Positions 15,971 to 24,778 of a stretch of DNA of 64,000 bases are shown here, piece by piece. The notes under the pieces are model-generated. The model did no database searches. It was not told where the DNA came from and saw only the letters and a program-made list of their open reading frames with translations. Origin of the DNA: JAHBNG01 sp039028975 (GTDB lineage: Bacteria > Chloroflexota > Anaerolineae > Caldilineales > Caldilineaceae); contig JBCCHB010000009.1 in the NCBI GenBank assembly GCA_039028975.1, positions 1 to 64,000 of the forward strand. Reading direction: 5' to 3'. Every line of letters begins with the position of its first letter. Position 1 is the stretch's first letter. The translations under genes were made by a program, and so were the position numbers.

Positions 15971-18760
15971 CTACTGGATTACATCCCCATGTCCAATGAG
16001 GAATGGGACGTAAAAGTATCGGTCGAGATCGGCATCTTCTTCCGGTTCCTCTGGCGTATCTAACGAATTTGGTGGCGGGTTGCAGTAATGGCTGGGATCT
16101 GTATCATTCGCGCCTGGCACGGCAACCGTCCCTATGTTCTCGTATGCTTTGGGATTCGGATTCAAATCGGAGGCAGTCGGCGCACAGCCATTGACTATAT
16201 CACTACCATTGACGGTAGCAGAGATTAAATCGACTACTGTGCCGGTTGCCACGTATGTCCACGATTCGCCAGGTGACAATACCTGATCACCGTCATCACT
16301 GCTTGTATCCAATGAGGGTGTCACCCCGGCATCACTATCTGTAACATTGATTTCCGCCTCTGTAAAGGGAACGTTCCCCGTGTTGTTGACAACATAGTTC
16401 CAAGTTACACTACCACCTATTCTTAGGATCGGTACGTCTGTCCCATTGGCGTCGTCGGCGTCAGTTGGATCTACAGTGATACCTGGTGTAGCGCCATCCC
16501 CACCTGTTAACTTTTCGATATCAATACCGGGATCCATCGTTGGAATACAGTAGTGGCTGGGATCGTTATCCGTGGCACCTGGAACAGTCACGCTGCCGAT
16601 ATTTTCGTACGCGCTTGACTCAGTACCTGTACTGGAACCACAGCCATTGACAACTGTTGTATTGGCATCTGGATTGGTTAGGTCTGCCACTGTACCAGTC
16701 GCCCTGTAGATCCATGATTCGCCAGGCCACAAAATTCGATCGCCGTTATCACTACTGACGTCGAATACAGGCGTGACAGATGTATGGCTATCAGTTACCA
16801 CCACATCTGCCTCTGCAAAAGGAACATTCCCAGTATTGGTGACAACGTAAGTCCAAGTTACAACTTGGCCCATGGCCAATACAGGCACATCGGATCCATT
16901 GGCGTCGTCTGCATCGGCAGGATCCACTACTGCGCCGCTTGGCCCTACACCGCTGGTTAGCTTCTCTAAGACAATGTCTGGGTTCAGGTTTGGAATACAG
17001 TAGTGGCTGGGATCGCTATCAGTGGCCCCAGGTATGGTGACTTGCCCCACATTTTCGTAGGCACGATCTTCAGTACCCGTACTAGCTGAACAACCATCGA
17101 CGACGGTGGTGTTAGCAGCAGGATTGGTTAGGTCTTCTACGGTACCTGTTGCTACGTAGGTCCAAGATTCGCCTGGCGAGAGAAGTTGATCGCTGCCAAC
17201 ATCACTGCTTGTTACCAATTGTGGCATCACGGTAGAATGACTGTCTGTAAGGACTACATTTGCCTCTGTCAATGAGATTGCGCCAGTATTGGTCACAATG
17301 TAGGTCCAAGTGACCACCTGCCCTATAGCCAAAACAGGAACATCTGCACCATTGGCATCATCCGCATCGGCTGGGTCAACAACCGTATTATTAGGCCCAA
17401 CGCCACCTGTCAGCTTTTCTAGGACAATACTAGGCTCTGGTGCTGAGGTACAGTAATGGCTTGGATCACTATCGACCGCATCGGGGACGGTAACTTGCCC
17501 AACATTCTCATATGCGTTAGAACCCCCACCCGTTGTGGAGCTACAACCATTGACGACCGTAATGGTATCGCTTGGATTAGCTAAATCCTCAACAATGCCG
17601 GTAGCCAGATAGGTCCAGGACTCACCTGGAGAGAGAAGCTGATCGCTGCCATCATCACTGCTCGTTACCAGTTGAGGTGTAACCGATGAGTGGCTGTCTG
17701 TAACGACTACGTTTGCCTCTGTAAATGTGATAGAACCGGTATTGGTGACGAGGTAGGTCCACGTTACAGTATCGCCCACGGTTAACAGAGGCACATCCGT
17801 TCCGTTGGCATTGTCTGCATCGAATCCATTGGTGAGCTTCTCTAGCTCAATCCCCCCTTGAACTGGATCAAGTAAGAAAAAGCTGGACGCAATCCACGAG
17901 AACGAAGCCCCCAATGGATCTTCGATTGGTGTTGAAACGGCGTCGACCATTACGCTGGTTGAGCCGCTGGGAATAAAGAAGTCTATATTAACGGTGTCCC
18001 ACTGAGGACCGTCGTCGCTTCCAAGTAAGTTGCTTCCTACAACTACTGGATTGCTATCCACTGTAATGGTGATAGTACTTGAGCGTTCTTCTCCTGGTGC
18101 TACGCTACCAAAGAACATGGACATACGTCCTATGCGCTCTTCGGTCGAAGGCGGGAAAGTGAAGGTCTGGGCGTCAACCGTTTGACGAGGTTCTGGGAAA
18201 CGGAAAAAGGCTAGGTCCATTCCATCTCGTATCTCAATGCGGGCGTCGCCACTCCCGTCATCGTAAATCACAAGTACACCTACACCGTCTCTCTCCCTTG
18301 AGAATGGCTGACTTTCTACACTAATCATGTTCGTCCCGGGCTGAACCACTCCTAGGTCTGTAATGTCTGCCCGAAAGGCCGAGAAGTAGACTGCGTCATT
18401 TGTCTCTGTAAAAAAGAATGTTGGGCCACCAATATTGCTGCCCGTTACAGTCTCTCCATTAATTGTGATGGAATCGTTACCAGGGTTGTTGTCAACCATA
18501 CCCCCAGACCAATAAAGCAATACTTGCTCCACGGTACTTGTCGTCGGTACAGTAACCGCAATCACAACAGGTAATGTGGTGGATACACCAATCCCTGCGG
18601 CAACCATGCCTGAGCCTTTGGCAACCGTAATGCCTTCAGGTGGACCTAGCTCCTCAGTTCCATCAGCTCTTGCTGAATCGGGCATTAAGAGGAGTGAAAA
18701 GAAGGCTATACACAGCATCATGCCAATAGCCCCGGATAACCAGCAATAATGTCTTTGCAT
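15971..18760 (-). CDS. Secreted surface protein with four DUF11-like repeats
   Basis: In 929 residues there is a signal peptide (1-32, ending ARA), a beta domain resembling DUF3344 (about 40-305, with QVLLYWSGGM and YFSAFRADITDLG), and four tandem immunoglobulin-like repeats of about 125-150 residues. Each repeat starts (I/V)(V/E/D)LEKLT or IDIEKLT, continues DADDANG(T/A/S)DVP, VTW(T/N)Y(V/I/L)VTNTG and LSPGESWTYVATG, and ends DSDPSHYC. Two conserved Cys per repeat (NGC and HYC) suggest one disulfide each. The acidic tail ends YFYVPFLIGHGDVIQ. The likely role is a surface stalk or adhesin; no catalytic motif is visible. Near-identical repeats could recombine and change copy number. Confidence 0.75.
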   Translation of the reverse strand: MQRHYCWLSGAIGMMLCIAFFSLLLMPDSARADGTEELGPPEGITVAKGSGMVAAGIGVSTTLPVVIAVTVPTTSTVEQVLLYWSGGMVDNNPGNDSITINGETVTGSNIGGPTFFFTETNDAVYFSAFRADITDLGVVQPGTNMISVESQPFSRERDGVGVLVIYDDGSGDARIEIRDGMDLAFFRFPEPRQTVDAQTFTFPPSTEERIGRMSMFFGSVAPGEERSSTITITVDSNPVVVGSNLLGSDDGPQWDTVNIDFFIPSGSTSVMVDAVSTPIEDPLGASFSWIASSFFLLDPVQGGIELEKLTNGFDADNANGTDVPLLTVGDTVTWTYLVTNTGSITFTEANVVVTDSHSSVTPQLVTSSDDGSDQLLSPGESWTYLATGIVEDLANPSDTITVVNGCSSTTGGGSNAYENVGQVTVPDAVDSDPSHYCTSAPEPSIVLEKLTGGVGPNNTVVDPADADDANGADVPVLAIGQVVTWTYIVTNTGAISLTEANVVLTDSHSTVMPQLVTSSDVGSDQLLSPGESWTYVATGTVEDLTNPAANTTVVDGCSASTGTEDRAYENVGQVTIPGATDSDPSHYCIPNLNPDIVLEKLTSGVGPSGAVVDPADADDANGSDVPVLAMGQVVTWTYVVTNTGNVPFAEADVVVTDSHTSVTPVFDVSSDNGDRILWPGESWIYRATGTVADLTNPDANTTVVNGCGSSTGTESSAYENIGSVTVPGATDNDPSHYCIPTMDPGIDIEKLTGGDGATPGITVDPTDADDANGTDVPILRIGGSVTWNYVVNNTGNVPFTEAEINVTDSDAGVTPSLDTSSDDGDQVLSPGESWTYVATGTVVDLISATVNGSDIVNGCAPTASDLNPNPKAYENIGTVAVPGANDTDPSHYCNPPPNSLDTPEEPEEDADLDRYFYVPFLIGHGDVIQ

Positions 18761-19070
18761 GAATTAATCTCCTGGAGAATTTGTATAGATGATAAATTTG
18801 CGGGTGAGTGGGTGGAGACTTTATCCTGCTAACAATTATTACATGTGTTTACCTTCCTGGCAAACTAGCAAAATCATGGCAACATATAGCAATAACAAAA
18901 AATTTTGATACGATTCCCTTCGTTCTTACCTGGCCGTAAAGAAAGAATTGTGTAAACCAAAACCGACTCTGGTCTAGGTCCGGATGACTCAGCGAATTCG
19001 GACCACAGGTACTTTTAAGTTCGCCTCAATTTGGAATTGTATCTAGAGATGTGATTCAATAGGACCTATA
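18761..19070. other. Divergent promoter region with no recognised element
   Basis: The stretch lies between a minus-strand surface protein and a plus-strand membrane protein and must contain both promoters. GGTCCGGATGACTC and GAATTCGGACC form a weak inverted repeat near 18980-19005. I cannot assign promoter boxes with confidence. Confidence 0.35.
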
Positions 19071-19793
19071 ATGTCCGATCACATCACCTATTCTGCTCCT
19101 GCACAAAATCGTTGGTGGAAGTTCAGCTTTTTCAAGCACTGGAGAAAGCTGCTTGTTTTTCTCCTTTGGGTAACCATTATCGTTACGTATTGGCGTGCAT
19201 CCCAAGCTATTGCACCGACCCCAAAAGAAAAGTTGATCCTACTGGATACTTGGTTTCATATTAGAGGCTGGGGGCCATTGCTATTTTTGCTTATCTTTGT
19301 CCTGCAGCCCCTTGTGTTTTTTCCAACATTTCTGATGACGCTCTTCTCTGGGCTTTTGTATGGGCCGGTTTGGGGGATGATTGTGGCCATTGCTGGTATG
19401 AATGGGGCTGCATCAGTCAGCTATGTAGCAGGTCGGTTTATGGGTGCCGATGTGATTGGACTGGCCTCTAAAAATAAGCGACTAGAGAATTATATCCAGA
19501 AGCTTCGAGGGAATACGTTCCAAACATTGCTGACCCTTCATCTCCTCTACTTTCCATTCGACTTAGTCAGTTATATTGCTGGTGCCATGCATCTCAAATG
19601 GCGGCCCTTTGCGCTGGCTACCACCTTAGGTACCCTACCAAGCGGCTTAGCTTATGTGCTTGTTGGCGATGCATTTGGTTCGTTGGAAGAGTTGGCTGAA
19701 GGCAACGTAAACATTAATCCAACCTTGATTGCCGCCTCGATCATGATTGCCGTAGTCGTTTTTCTCTTGACTCGTTACATGAATCGTAAATAG
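19071..19793 (+). CDS. TVP38/TMEM64 (VTT domain) membrane protein
   Basis: This 240-residue protein has about five membrane segments. The VTT/SNARE-associated family core is visible: FLQPLVFFPTFLMTLFSGLLYGPVWGM-type text with the G-x-(L/F)-YGP motif, followed by GMNGAASVSYVAGRFMGAD, and the LHLLYFPFDLVSYIAGAMHLKWRPFALATTLGTLPSGLAYV block in which Pro and Gly are conserved. Relatives of the DedA/VTT superfamily act in lipid scrambling or membrane homeostasis. It stands alone in plus orientation, about 300 bases ahead of the cold-shock gene. Confidence 0.85.
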   Translation: MSDHITYSAPAQNRWWKFSFFKHWRKLLVFLLWVTIIVTYWRASQAIAPTPKEKLILLDTWFHIRGWGPLLFLLIFVLQPLVFFPTFLMTLFSGLLYGPVWGMIVAIAGMNGAASVSYVAGRFMGADVIGLASKNKRLENYIQKLRGNTFQTLLTLHLLYFPFDLVSYIAGAMHLKWRPFALATTLGTLPSGLAYVLVGDAFGSLEELAEGNVNINPTLIAASIMIAVVVFLLTRYMNRK

Positions 19794-19872
19794 TCAGGCA
19801 TCAACCACAAATAGTGAATCTTCTCACTCTTTTGCCCTTTGGACGATCGTATGCAATGCAAATAAATTGGAT

Positions 19873-19901
19873 TTTACGAAAGGAAAAAACTACAGTATAA
19901 T
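19873..19901 (+). promoter_or_regulatory. Probable promoter of the cold-shock gene with a long leader
   Basis: TTTACG (19873-19878), a 17-base spacer and a perfect TATAAT (19896-19901) form a good housekeeping-type promoter. Transcription from here would give a leader of about 185 bases before the ATG at 20095, in keeping with the long leaders known for cold-shock mRNAs. Confidence 0.55.
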
Positions 19902-20094
19902 AATCTTTTATTTCTTGCTTCGACCGACGCAAATGCTTTAGGAACGAGAATCAAATAACTTGGCATTGGATGGGGCTAAACCCGAGCAGAACGCACAAAT
20001 TGTTTACGATTCATTCCTTTATGCCAATGTTAGGGAGATCAAATTTTGATTTCACACAGGGCGAAGTATAGCTAAATCCCTAGGAGGGAAGAGT

Positions 20095-20307
20095 ATGAGT
20101 GATAAAGTACGTGGCACAGTCAAATGGTTTAATGACGAGAAAGGGTTTGGGTTCATAACCCGACCTGACAACGCCAAAGACATATTTGTTCACAAGACGG
20201 CTATTCTAAACAATCAACAGCTTTGGGAGGGCGATACTGTCGAATTTCTTATTGAAGAAGGACCTAAGGGGCTTTCGGCTGTCGAAGTCGAAGTAGTTAG
20301 TCGTTGA
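20095..20307 (+). CDS. Cold-shock domain protein (CspA family)
   Basis: This 70-residue protein is a single OB-fold cold-shock domain of the usual length. RNP1 is KGFGFI (16-21) and RNP2 is DIFVHK (29-34); GTVKWFN at the start and EGPKGLSAVEVEVV at the end are typical. It binds single-stranded RNA/DNA and acts as an RNA chaperone. The ribosome site AGGAGGG lies at the proper distance from the ATG. It is monocistronic: a hairpin follows at 20385-20417, and the next gene is on the other strand. Confidence 0.95.
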   Translation: MSDKVRGTVKWFNDEKGFGFITRPDNAKDIFVHKTAILNNQQLWEGDTVEFLIEEGPKGLSAVEVEVVSR

Positions 20308-20384
20308 CTCTATACTTGGTCCTGTTTGAGAACCACAGTTTCGGCTCGCCGGTAGACGGACGGGAAAATTCCTTACCCGTTCAG

Positions 20385-20417
20385 AGAATGGCTCAGTAAT
20401 CAAAGCTGGGCCATTCT
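20385..20417. terminator. Hairpin between cold-shock and dihydrouridine synthase genes
   Basis: AGAATGGCTCAG (20385-20396) and CTGGGCCATTCT (20406-20417) form a 12-bp stem with one G-U pair. No strong T-run follows, so efficiency as a terminator is uncertain, but the convergent position suits one. Confidence 0.5.
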
Positions 20418-20470
20418 GGCTAATGTCAACCGTTACCGGTTTGTAAGTAACCTCGACCTAAATTAAGAAA

Positions 20471-21643
20471 TCAATAGGCCAAATTTATTGGAGAGGCTTC
20501 TAATTCCAACGGCAAGCCAAGATCGGCCAATATGGTCGCTGCATCATCGGGTGAGTGGGTATGGACCAACCTGGCGCGTAATTTTCTGGCACCTGGTATG
20601 CCCATTGCATACCAACTCAGATGCTTACGCATGGGCATAAACTGGTATTTGGTATAGTGGGAATAGGTCTTCTCATAGAGCTTAGCATGTTCTAGTGCTA
20701 CCGCGCCAAGAGTATAACAGAGATCAGGGTAGGTCGGTTCCCCTTTTTCATTGAAGCGTTTTTGGTCGGTACAAAATATATAGGGGTTCCCCATAGATGC
20801 CCTGCCTATCAGAACTCCGTGGGTCTGATAGTTTTTGCTTCGCTCGATTGCTTGCTGCTTAGATGTAACGTCGCCATTGCCGAAGACGAGTGTAGACGTT
20901 CCCTTGGCTAGCTGTGCAGCCTTCCCTATCTCATCCCAATCTGCTTTCCCTGAATATTTCTGCTCCAGCGTTCGACCGTGAAGGGAAATGAGCGCAGGAT
21001 CCAACTCTAGCAACGTTGAGATCCAGCTTTCGGTTACAGGCGTTTCGTAGCCCGTCCGTGTTTTGATACTAAGTGGTATGGTGTCATGCTGCTGGTAAAT
21101 CATGGGGAGCCGCGCCTGACGATTTTTGACCTCTGCCCGAATCTCCTGGCTCAAATCCGTGCAATCGTCAACCGTAGCACCATTGCTCCACTCCAATATG
21201 CCCTGCTGGGTAGCTCGAACAATGGTCTGAGCCAGATCCGGCGTACGGATAAGCCCTGCCCCCGAACCTGAATTGGCGATGTTTTTGGCGGGGCAACCCA
21301 TATTGATATCGATCCCGTCAAAGCCCAATTGACAGAGTAGTATGGCCGTTTGTCGGAAGTAATCTGGCACATGGCCGTAGATTTGGGCGACAATCGGGCG
21401 TTGGGTTTCATCGTAAAGAAAATCTCGCAGCGTTCGAAAATTCCCTAAACAGACGCCTTCTACACTCGTAAATTCGGTAAAGACCACTGGCGGGCGACCA
21501 TACTTCTTCTGGATGTGACGAAACGGGTGATCCGAGACGCCATCCATAGGGGCCAGCCCAACTACTGGCTGGGGAAGTTCATTCCAAAAAAACTTGGATA
21601 TGGATTTTTCACTTATCGCTCTATCAACTATCATTATGACCAT
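20471..21643 (-). CDS. dus: tRNA-dihydrouridine synthase
   Basis: This 390-residue protein is a Dus family flavoenzyme: FMN-barrel start VVGLAPMDGVSDHPFR (about 27-42), INMGCPAKNIANSGSGAGL with the catalytic Cys117, SIKTRTGYE, ISLHGRTLEQKYSGKADWDEIG and VFGNGDV, followed by VLIGRASMGNPYIF near the C-terminal part of the barrel. It reduces specific uridines of tRNA using NADPH. Which Dus subfamily it belongs to (A, B or C type) I cannot say; it is longer than most DusB, with an acidic insert around 150-175. The start could also be Met4. It is convergent with the cold-shock gene. Confidence 0.92.
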   Translation of the reverse strand: MVIMIVDRAISEKSISKFFWNELPQPVVGLAPMDGVSDHPFRHIQKKYGRPPVVFTEFTSVEGVCLGNFRTLRDFLYDETQRPIVAQIYGHVPDYFRQTAILLCQLGFDGIDINMGCPAKNIANSGSGAGLIRTPDLAQTIVRATQQGILEWSNGATVDDCTDLSQEIRAEVKNRQARLPMIYQQHDTIPLSIKTRTGYETPVTESWISTLLELDPALISLHGRTLEQKYSGKADWDEIGKAAQLAKGTSTLVFGNGDVTSKQQAIERSKNYQTHGVLIGRASMGNPYIFCTDQKRFNEKGEPTYPDLCYTLGAVALEHAKLYEKTYSHYTKYQFMPMRKHLSWYAMGIPGARKLRARLVHTHSPDDAATILADLGLPLELEASPINLAY

Positions 21644-21834
21644 TCACTATTACAAAGGACTTCTTCCTACATTTTCTACGTGAGAATGAGATTTGTCATT
21701 TAGGTAATCGGTTTCGCCTCCAATAAACGGTAAGCACGGTAAGCACGACAACCATAATGACGAAAATTCACGAATCGGTGTATAGCGGTCTCCACTGCTT
21801 TCATGACATTGTCTAGACGCCACTATATTTTGAG

Positions 21835-22698
21835 ATGACAAAAGTTGCTCGACCCAAGCCTCATCCATTGGCTGTTCCCCGTAAACCCCAAGGGCAGGCG
21901 ACCCGAGGGAAGACGGCCCAGAACCGTCTTCGTCGAGTAGACAACTTCTTAGTCCTCTACGATCCTGGATTGATCCGACGACGGACAGGTGACTTTCGAC
22001 ACGCTTTCTTTGTCGATTTAGGCTTTGGTGAAGAGGCTACCACGTCGCTGGAGAGTGTTCGCTGTCTGCGTCGGCTTAACCCAACGTTGCCAGTATTAGG
22101 TGTAGAAATCGATCCGGAACGAGTGGCCAACGCGCTTCCCTGTGCTGGAGATGGTGTAGACTTCCGCTTAGGCGGTTTTAACGTACCGCTGCTAACCAAT
22201 GAACAAGGCCAGCAAGAGACGGTTCGCGCCATTCGTGCCTTCAACGTTCTGCGTCAATATGATCAATCCCAGGTCGACGACGCCTATTGTCAGATGATAA
22301 GTTCTATTTTGCCTGGTGGCCTGTTAATTGAAGGCACCTCAGATCCTCGTGGCTCCCTATGGGTTGCGAATATTGTACGTCGGTCTACTACCGGTGAAAT
22401 TAGTTGGTATCCAGAGTGGCTCGTCTTTAGCACAAATTTTCGCACTGCTTTCAATCCTGCCGCTTTCCAAGCTATTCTGCCCAAAAATTATATCCATCAG
22501 ATGATCAGCGGCCAACCGATTTATGCCTTTTTTGACGCCTGGAAGCAGGCGGCCCGCCACACAATTAGCATGAGCAGTTGGGGGAACCGGGCCTGGTTTT
22601 CTGCGGCCGCTGACTGGTTGGCCCAAAGCGGTATGACCGTTTGTATAACAAAGCGTTGGCTCAATCGAGGATACCTACTTGTAAAGATTGAGCCATAA
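21835..22698 (+). CDS. Class I SAM-dependent methyltransferase-like protein
   Basis: This 287-residue protein has a basic N-terminal arm (1-40, rich in Lys, Arg and Pro) and then a Rossmann methyltransferase core: motif I AFFVDLGFGEEATTSL, an acidic ligand GVEIDPERV at the end of strand 2, and LRLLP-equivalent ISSILPGGLLIEGTSDPRG (motif IV/post-IV). The substrate is unknown. The basic tail suggests RNA or another anionic partner, but that is inference. It is divergent from the dus gene and convergent with the AIM24-type gene. Confidence 0.7.
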   Translation: MTKVARPKPHPLAVPRKPQGQATRGKTAQNRLRRVDNFLVLYDPGLIRRRTGDFRHAFFVDLGFGEEATTSLESVRCLRRLNPTLPVLGVEIDPERVANALPCAGDGVDFRLGGFNVPLLTNEQGQQETVRAIRAFNVLRQYDQSQVDDAYCQMISSILPGGLLIEGTSDPRGSLWVANIVRRSTTGEISWYPEWLVFSTNFRTAFNPAAFQAILPKNYIHQMISGQPIYAFFDAWKQAARHTISMSSWGNRAWFSAAADWLAQSGMTVCITKRWLNRGYLLVKIEP

Positions 22699-22739
22699 AG
22701 GCATGGTGATTTCGCCTAAGCCACCAGCAGAGCCTAAAC

Positions 22740-23528
22740 TTAGTCCTCAAATAGCGACCCAAACCCGCCTAAAACCGAGCCTTCCCCTGTGCTAGAACCG
22801 CCCACTGAAGGCGCATTGGCAATGATTCGATCTGCTAGCCTTGAGAATGGCAGTGATTGAAGCCAGACTCGACCATGGCCACGCAATGTTGCTAAGAAGA
22901 GTCCCTCGCCACCAAAGACCATGGATTTGAGATTTCCAGCTTGTTGAATATCATAATCTATGGTCGATTCAAAGGCAACGATACATCCTGTATCGACTCG
23001 TAGCGTCTCACCGCGCAGCTGGCGCTCATGAATCGTACCCCCAGCGTGGATAAAGACGTTGCCATCTCCTTGGAGCTTCTGCAGAATAAAGCCCTCTCCG
23101 CCAAAGAAACCAGCGCCAAGGCGGCGATTAAACGTAATGCTGATTCGAGTACCTAACGCGGCTGCCAAGAATGCATCTTTTTGGCAAATCAGCTCACCCC
23201 CAGCCTCATCCAAGTCAATGCCAATGATCTTGCCAGGATACGGCGCACCGAAGCTAACATGGCCTTTGCCAGCACCATGATTTGTAAAGTGGGTTAGAAA
23301 GATTGATTCCCCAGTTAGCGCACGTTTGCCAATGGAAAATATCTTGTCGAGCATCCCTTCACGGGGATTAGAGCCATCACCCATGCGGGTTTGGAAGTCG
23401 ATCCCCTCTTCCATGTACATCATCGCGCCGGCTTCCGCAATCACCGTCTCATGGGGGTCCAACTCAACTTCCACAAACTGCATATCATCGCCAAAAATGC
23501 GATAATCGATTACATGACTTCGGGCCAT
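22740..23528 (-). CDS. AIM24/TIGR00266 family protein
   Basis: This 262-residue protein matches the AIM24 family along its length: QFVEVELDPHETVIAEAGAMMYME at the start, then TGESIFLTHFTN, KDAFLAAALGT, FFGGEGFILQKLQGDGNVFIHAGG and CIVAFESTIDYDIQ, GGEGLFLATLRGHGRVWLQSLP. The fold is a repeated beta-helix-like trimer in known members. No biochemical role is settled in bacteria. The start ATG follows AAGGAGTATTTT. The end of the gene faces the methyltransferase gene only 41 bases away. Confidence 0.9.
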   Translation of the reverse strand: MARSHVIDYRIFGDDMQFVEVELDPHETVIAEAGAMMYMEEGIDFQTRMGDGSNPREGMLDKIFSIGKRALTGESIFLTHFTNHGAGKGHVSFGAPYPGKIIGIDLDEAGGELICQKDAFLAAALGTRISITFNRRLGAGFFGGEGFILQKLQGDGNVFIHAGGTIHERQLRGETLRVDTGCIVAFESTIDYDIQQAGNLKSMVFGGEGLFLATLRGHGRVWLQSLPFSRLADRIIANAPSVGGSSTGEGSVLGGFGSLFED

Positions 23529-23555
23529 AAAATACTCCTTTAATTGTAGAATTTA

Positions 23556-23687
23556 GATTGATGATTGACGATTTTAGGGACATTCGAGCGATTCAGACAG
23601 CATGGAAATGTATCGTTTGTGACACAAAAAATGATTCTCCCACGTATTTCAACAACCAGCCAATCGTAAATCGTAAATCATCAATCA
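23556..23687. repeat. Palindrome built from GATTGATGATT / AATCGTAAATC words
   Basis: GATTGATGATTGACGATTTT (23556-23575) is the near reverse complement of AATCGTAAATCATCAATC ending at 23687, with an extra AATCGTA unit. The right arm overlaps the stop codon of the metallo-hydrolase gene. Confidence 0.6.
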
Positions 23688-24478
23688 CTCGAATAGAGAA
23701 CGTGCGTATTGCGCGGAATGATCATGGTCTTCGGGCCATCTGCCGAAAATTGAGCAGCCCATTCTTGGGGATCATAGTCTCGTTTAACAAAACAGGCGTA
23801 GTGAGATGGTGCCACATCTTTCAGTCCAATTCGCTGGGCCATCTTCACGCTACCCTCAAAGTACGGGAATTCACCTTCGGTAGGGTGGGTTGTCAGAAAA
23901 CCTAGATCAGGTTTGCGAGCCGCAACAGCTTCAATCAACGAGTCATTCTCTGCAAAGTTGTTGATTGGATCCCCAGAGAAGTAGATATTCCCTCCATCTG
24001 TCTCGACGACAAACCCTAAATGTTCAGTGTCCGGAGGTTGGATGTTGGCTTCAGGATCACCAGCTGGAGGCTTTGCGTAAATGACATGTACGGTCATTGA
24101 GTCAAGTTTTAATTCGTCACCTTCAACGACCGTAATGGTTTTCATGGGATCCACCTGTGTCTCTCGCAAAACGCGAGAGATGCTCTCATCTGGGCCAACA
24201 AACCGACATTCTGGAAATGCGGCATGAATCCGTTGGATCGATTCTGGACAGGTATGGTCCCGATGGTCATGGGTGAGTAGAACATACCTGGTTGGCAGCG
24301 TGGCCTCATCTAGTGGTGGTGTTGCGTGAATAAAGCGCTCACTGTTGCGTTCGTGGGGGAAGTACGGGTCAATTTGGATAATTAACCCATTGGAATCCTT
24401 TAGGGCAAAGCAACTTTGTTCAAACCAATGAATAGCCACTGAACCGGCAGGAACCTTCAAATCAGAAAGGGGATGCAT
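23681..24478 (-). CDS. MBL-fold metallo-hydrolase (UlaG-like)
   Basis: This 265-residue protein has the metallo-beta-lactamase motif THDHRDH (69-75) after the strand YVLLTH, with further metal-ligand candidates in YFSGDPI and LTTHPTEGEFPYF and a late HYACF. It begins VAIHWFEQSCFALKDSNGLIIQIDPYF, which is the pattern of UlaG-type hydrolases that act on small phosphorylated lactones or related esters. The substrate cannot be predicted. It is transcribed towards the AIM24-type gene and about 300 bases from the start of the EamA transporter gene's end. Confidence 0.85.
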   Translation of the reverse strand: MHPLSDLKVPAGSVAIHWFEQSCFALKDSNGLIIQIDPYFPHERNSERFIHATPPLDEATLPTRYVLLTHDHRDHTCPESIQRIHAAFPECRFVGPDESISRVLRETQVDPMKTITVVEGDELKLDSMTVHVIYAKPPAGDPEANIQPPDTEHLGFVVETDGGNIYFSGDPINNFAENDSLIEAVAARKPDLGFLTTHPTEGEFPYFEGSVKMAQRIGLKDVAPSHYACFVKRDYDPQEWAAQFSADGPKTMIIPRNTHVLYSSD

Positions 24479-24778
24479 AAAATTTCCTTTTAAAATTGCT
24501 CAAATTATGGGGCAGAAAATGGTTGCTATGGCGAACTTTTCCGTATTTTACCACTTTTGCTGTAACCTTGTGATATTATACTGCGGTCGATTTGAAATCT
24601 GTAATTTTCTGTGGCCTTATCATCGAACCCCAACTACAGTTTCAGTGACAACCGAATTAGCTCTGCTTCAGTAGATCATTACGCTCAAACAGGTCAGTTA
24701 TGGTGACGTTACTCCCAAAGTGTTACCCGATATTGATGCGTTATTGGATTGCATTTCTACGGCGGAAACCCTCTTCTT
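24479..24778. other. Intergenic stretch with no recognised feature
   Basis: It should contain the promoter of the metallo-hydrolase gene (minus strand). TTGTGATATTATACTGCGG near 24567-24585 contains promoter-like text, but I cannot assign boxes or strand securely. Confidence 0.3.
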
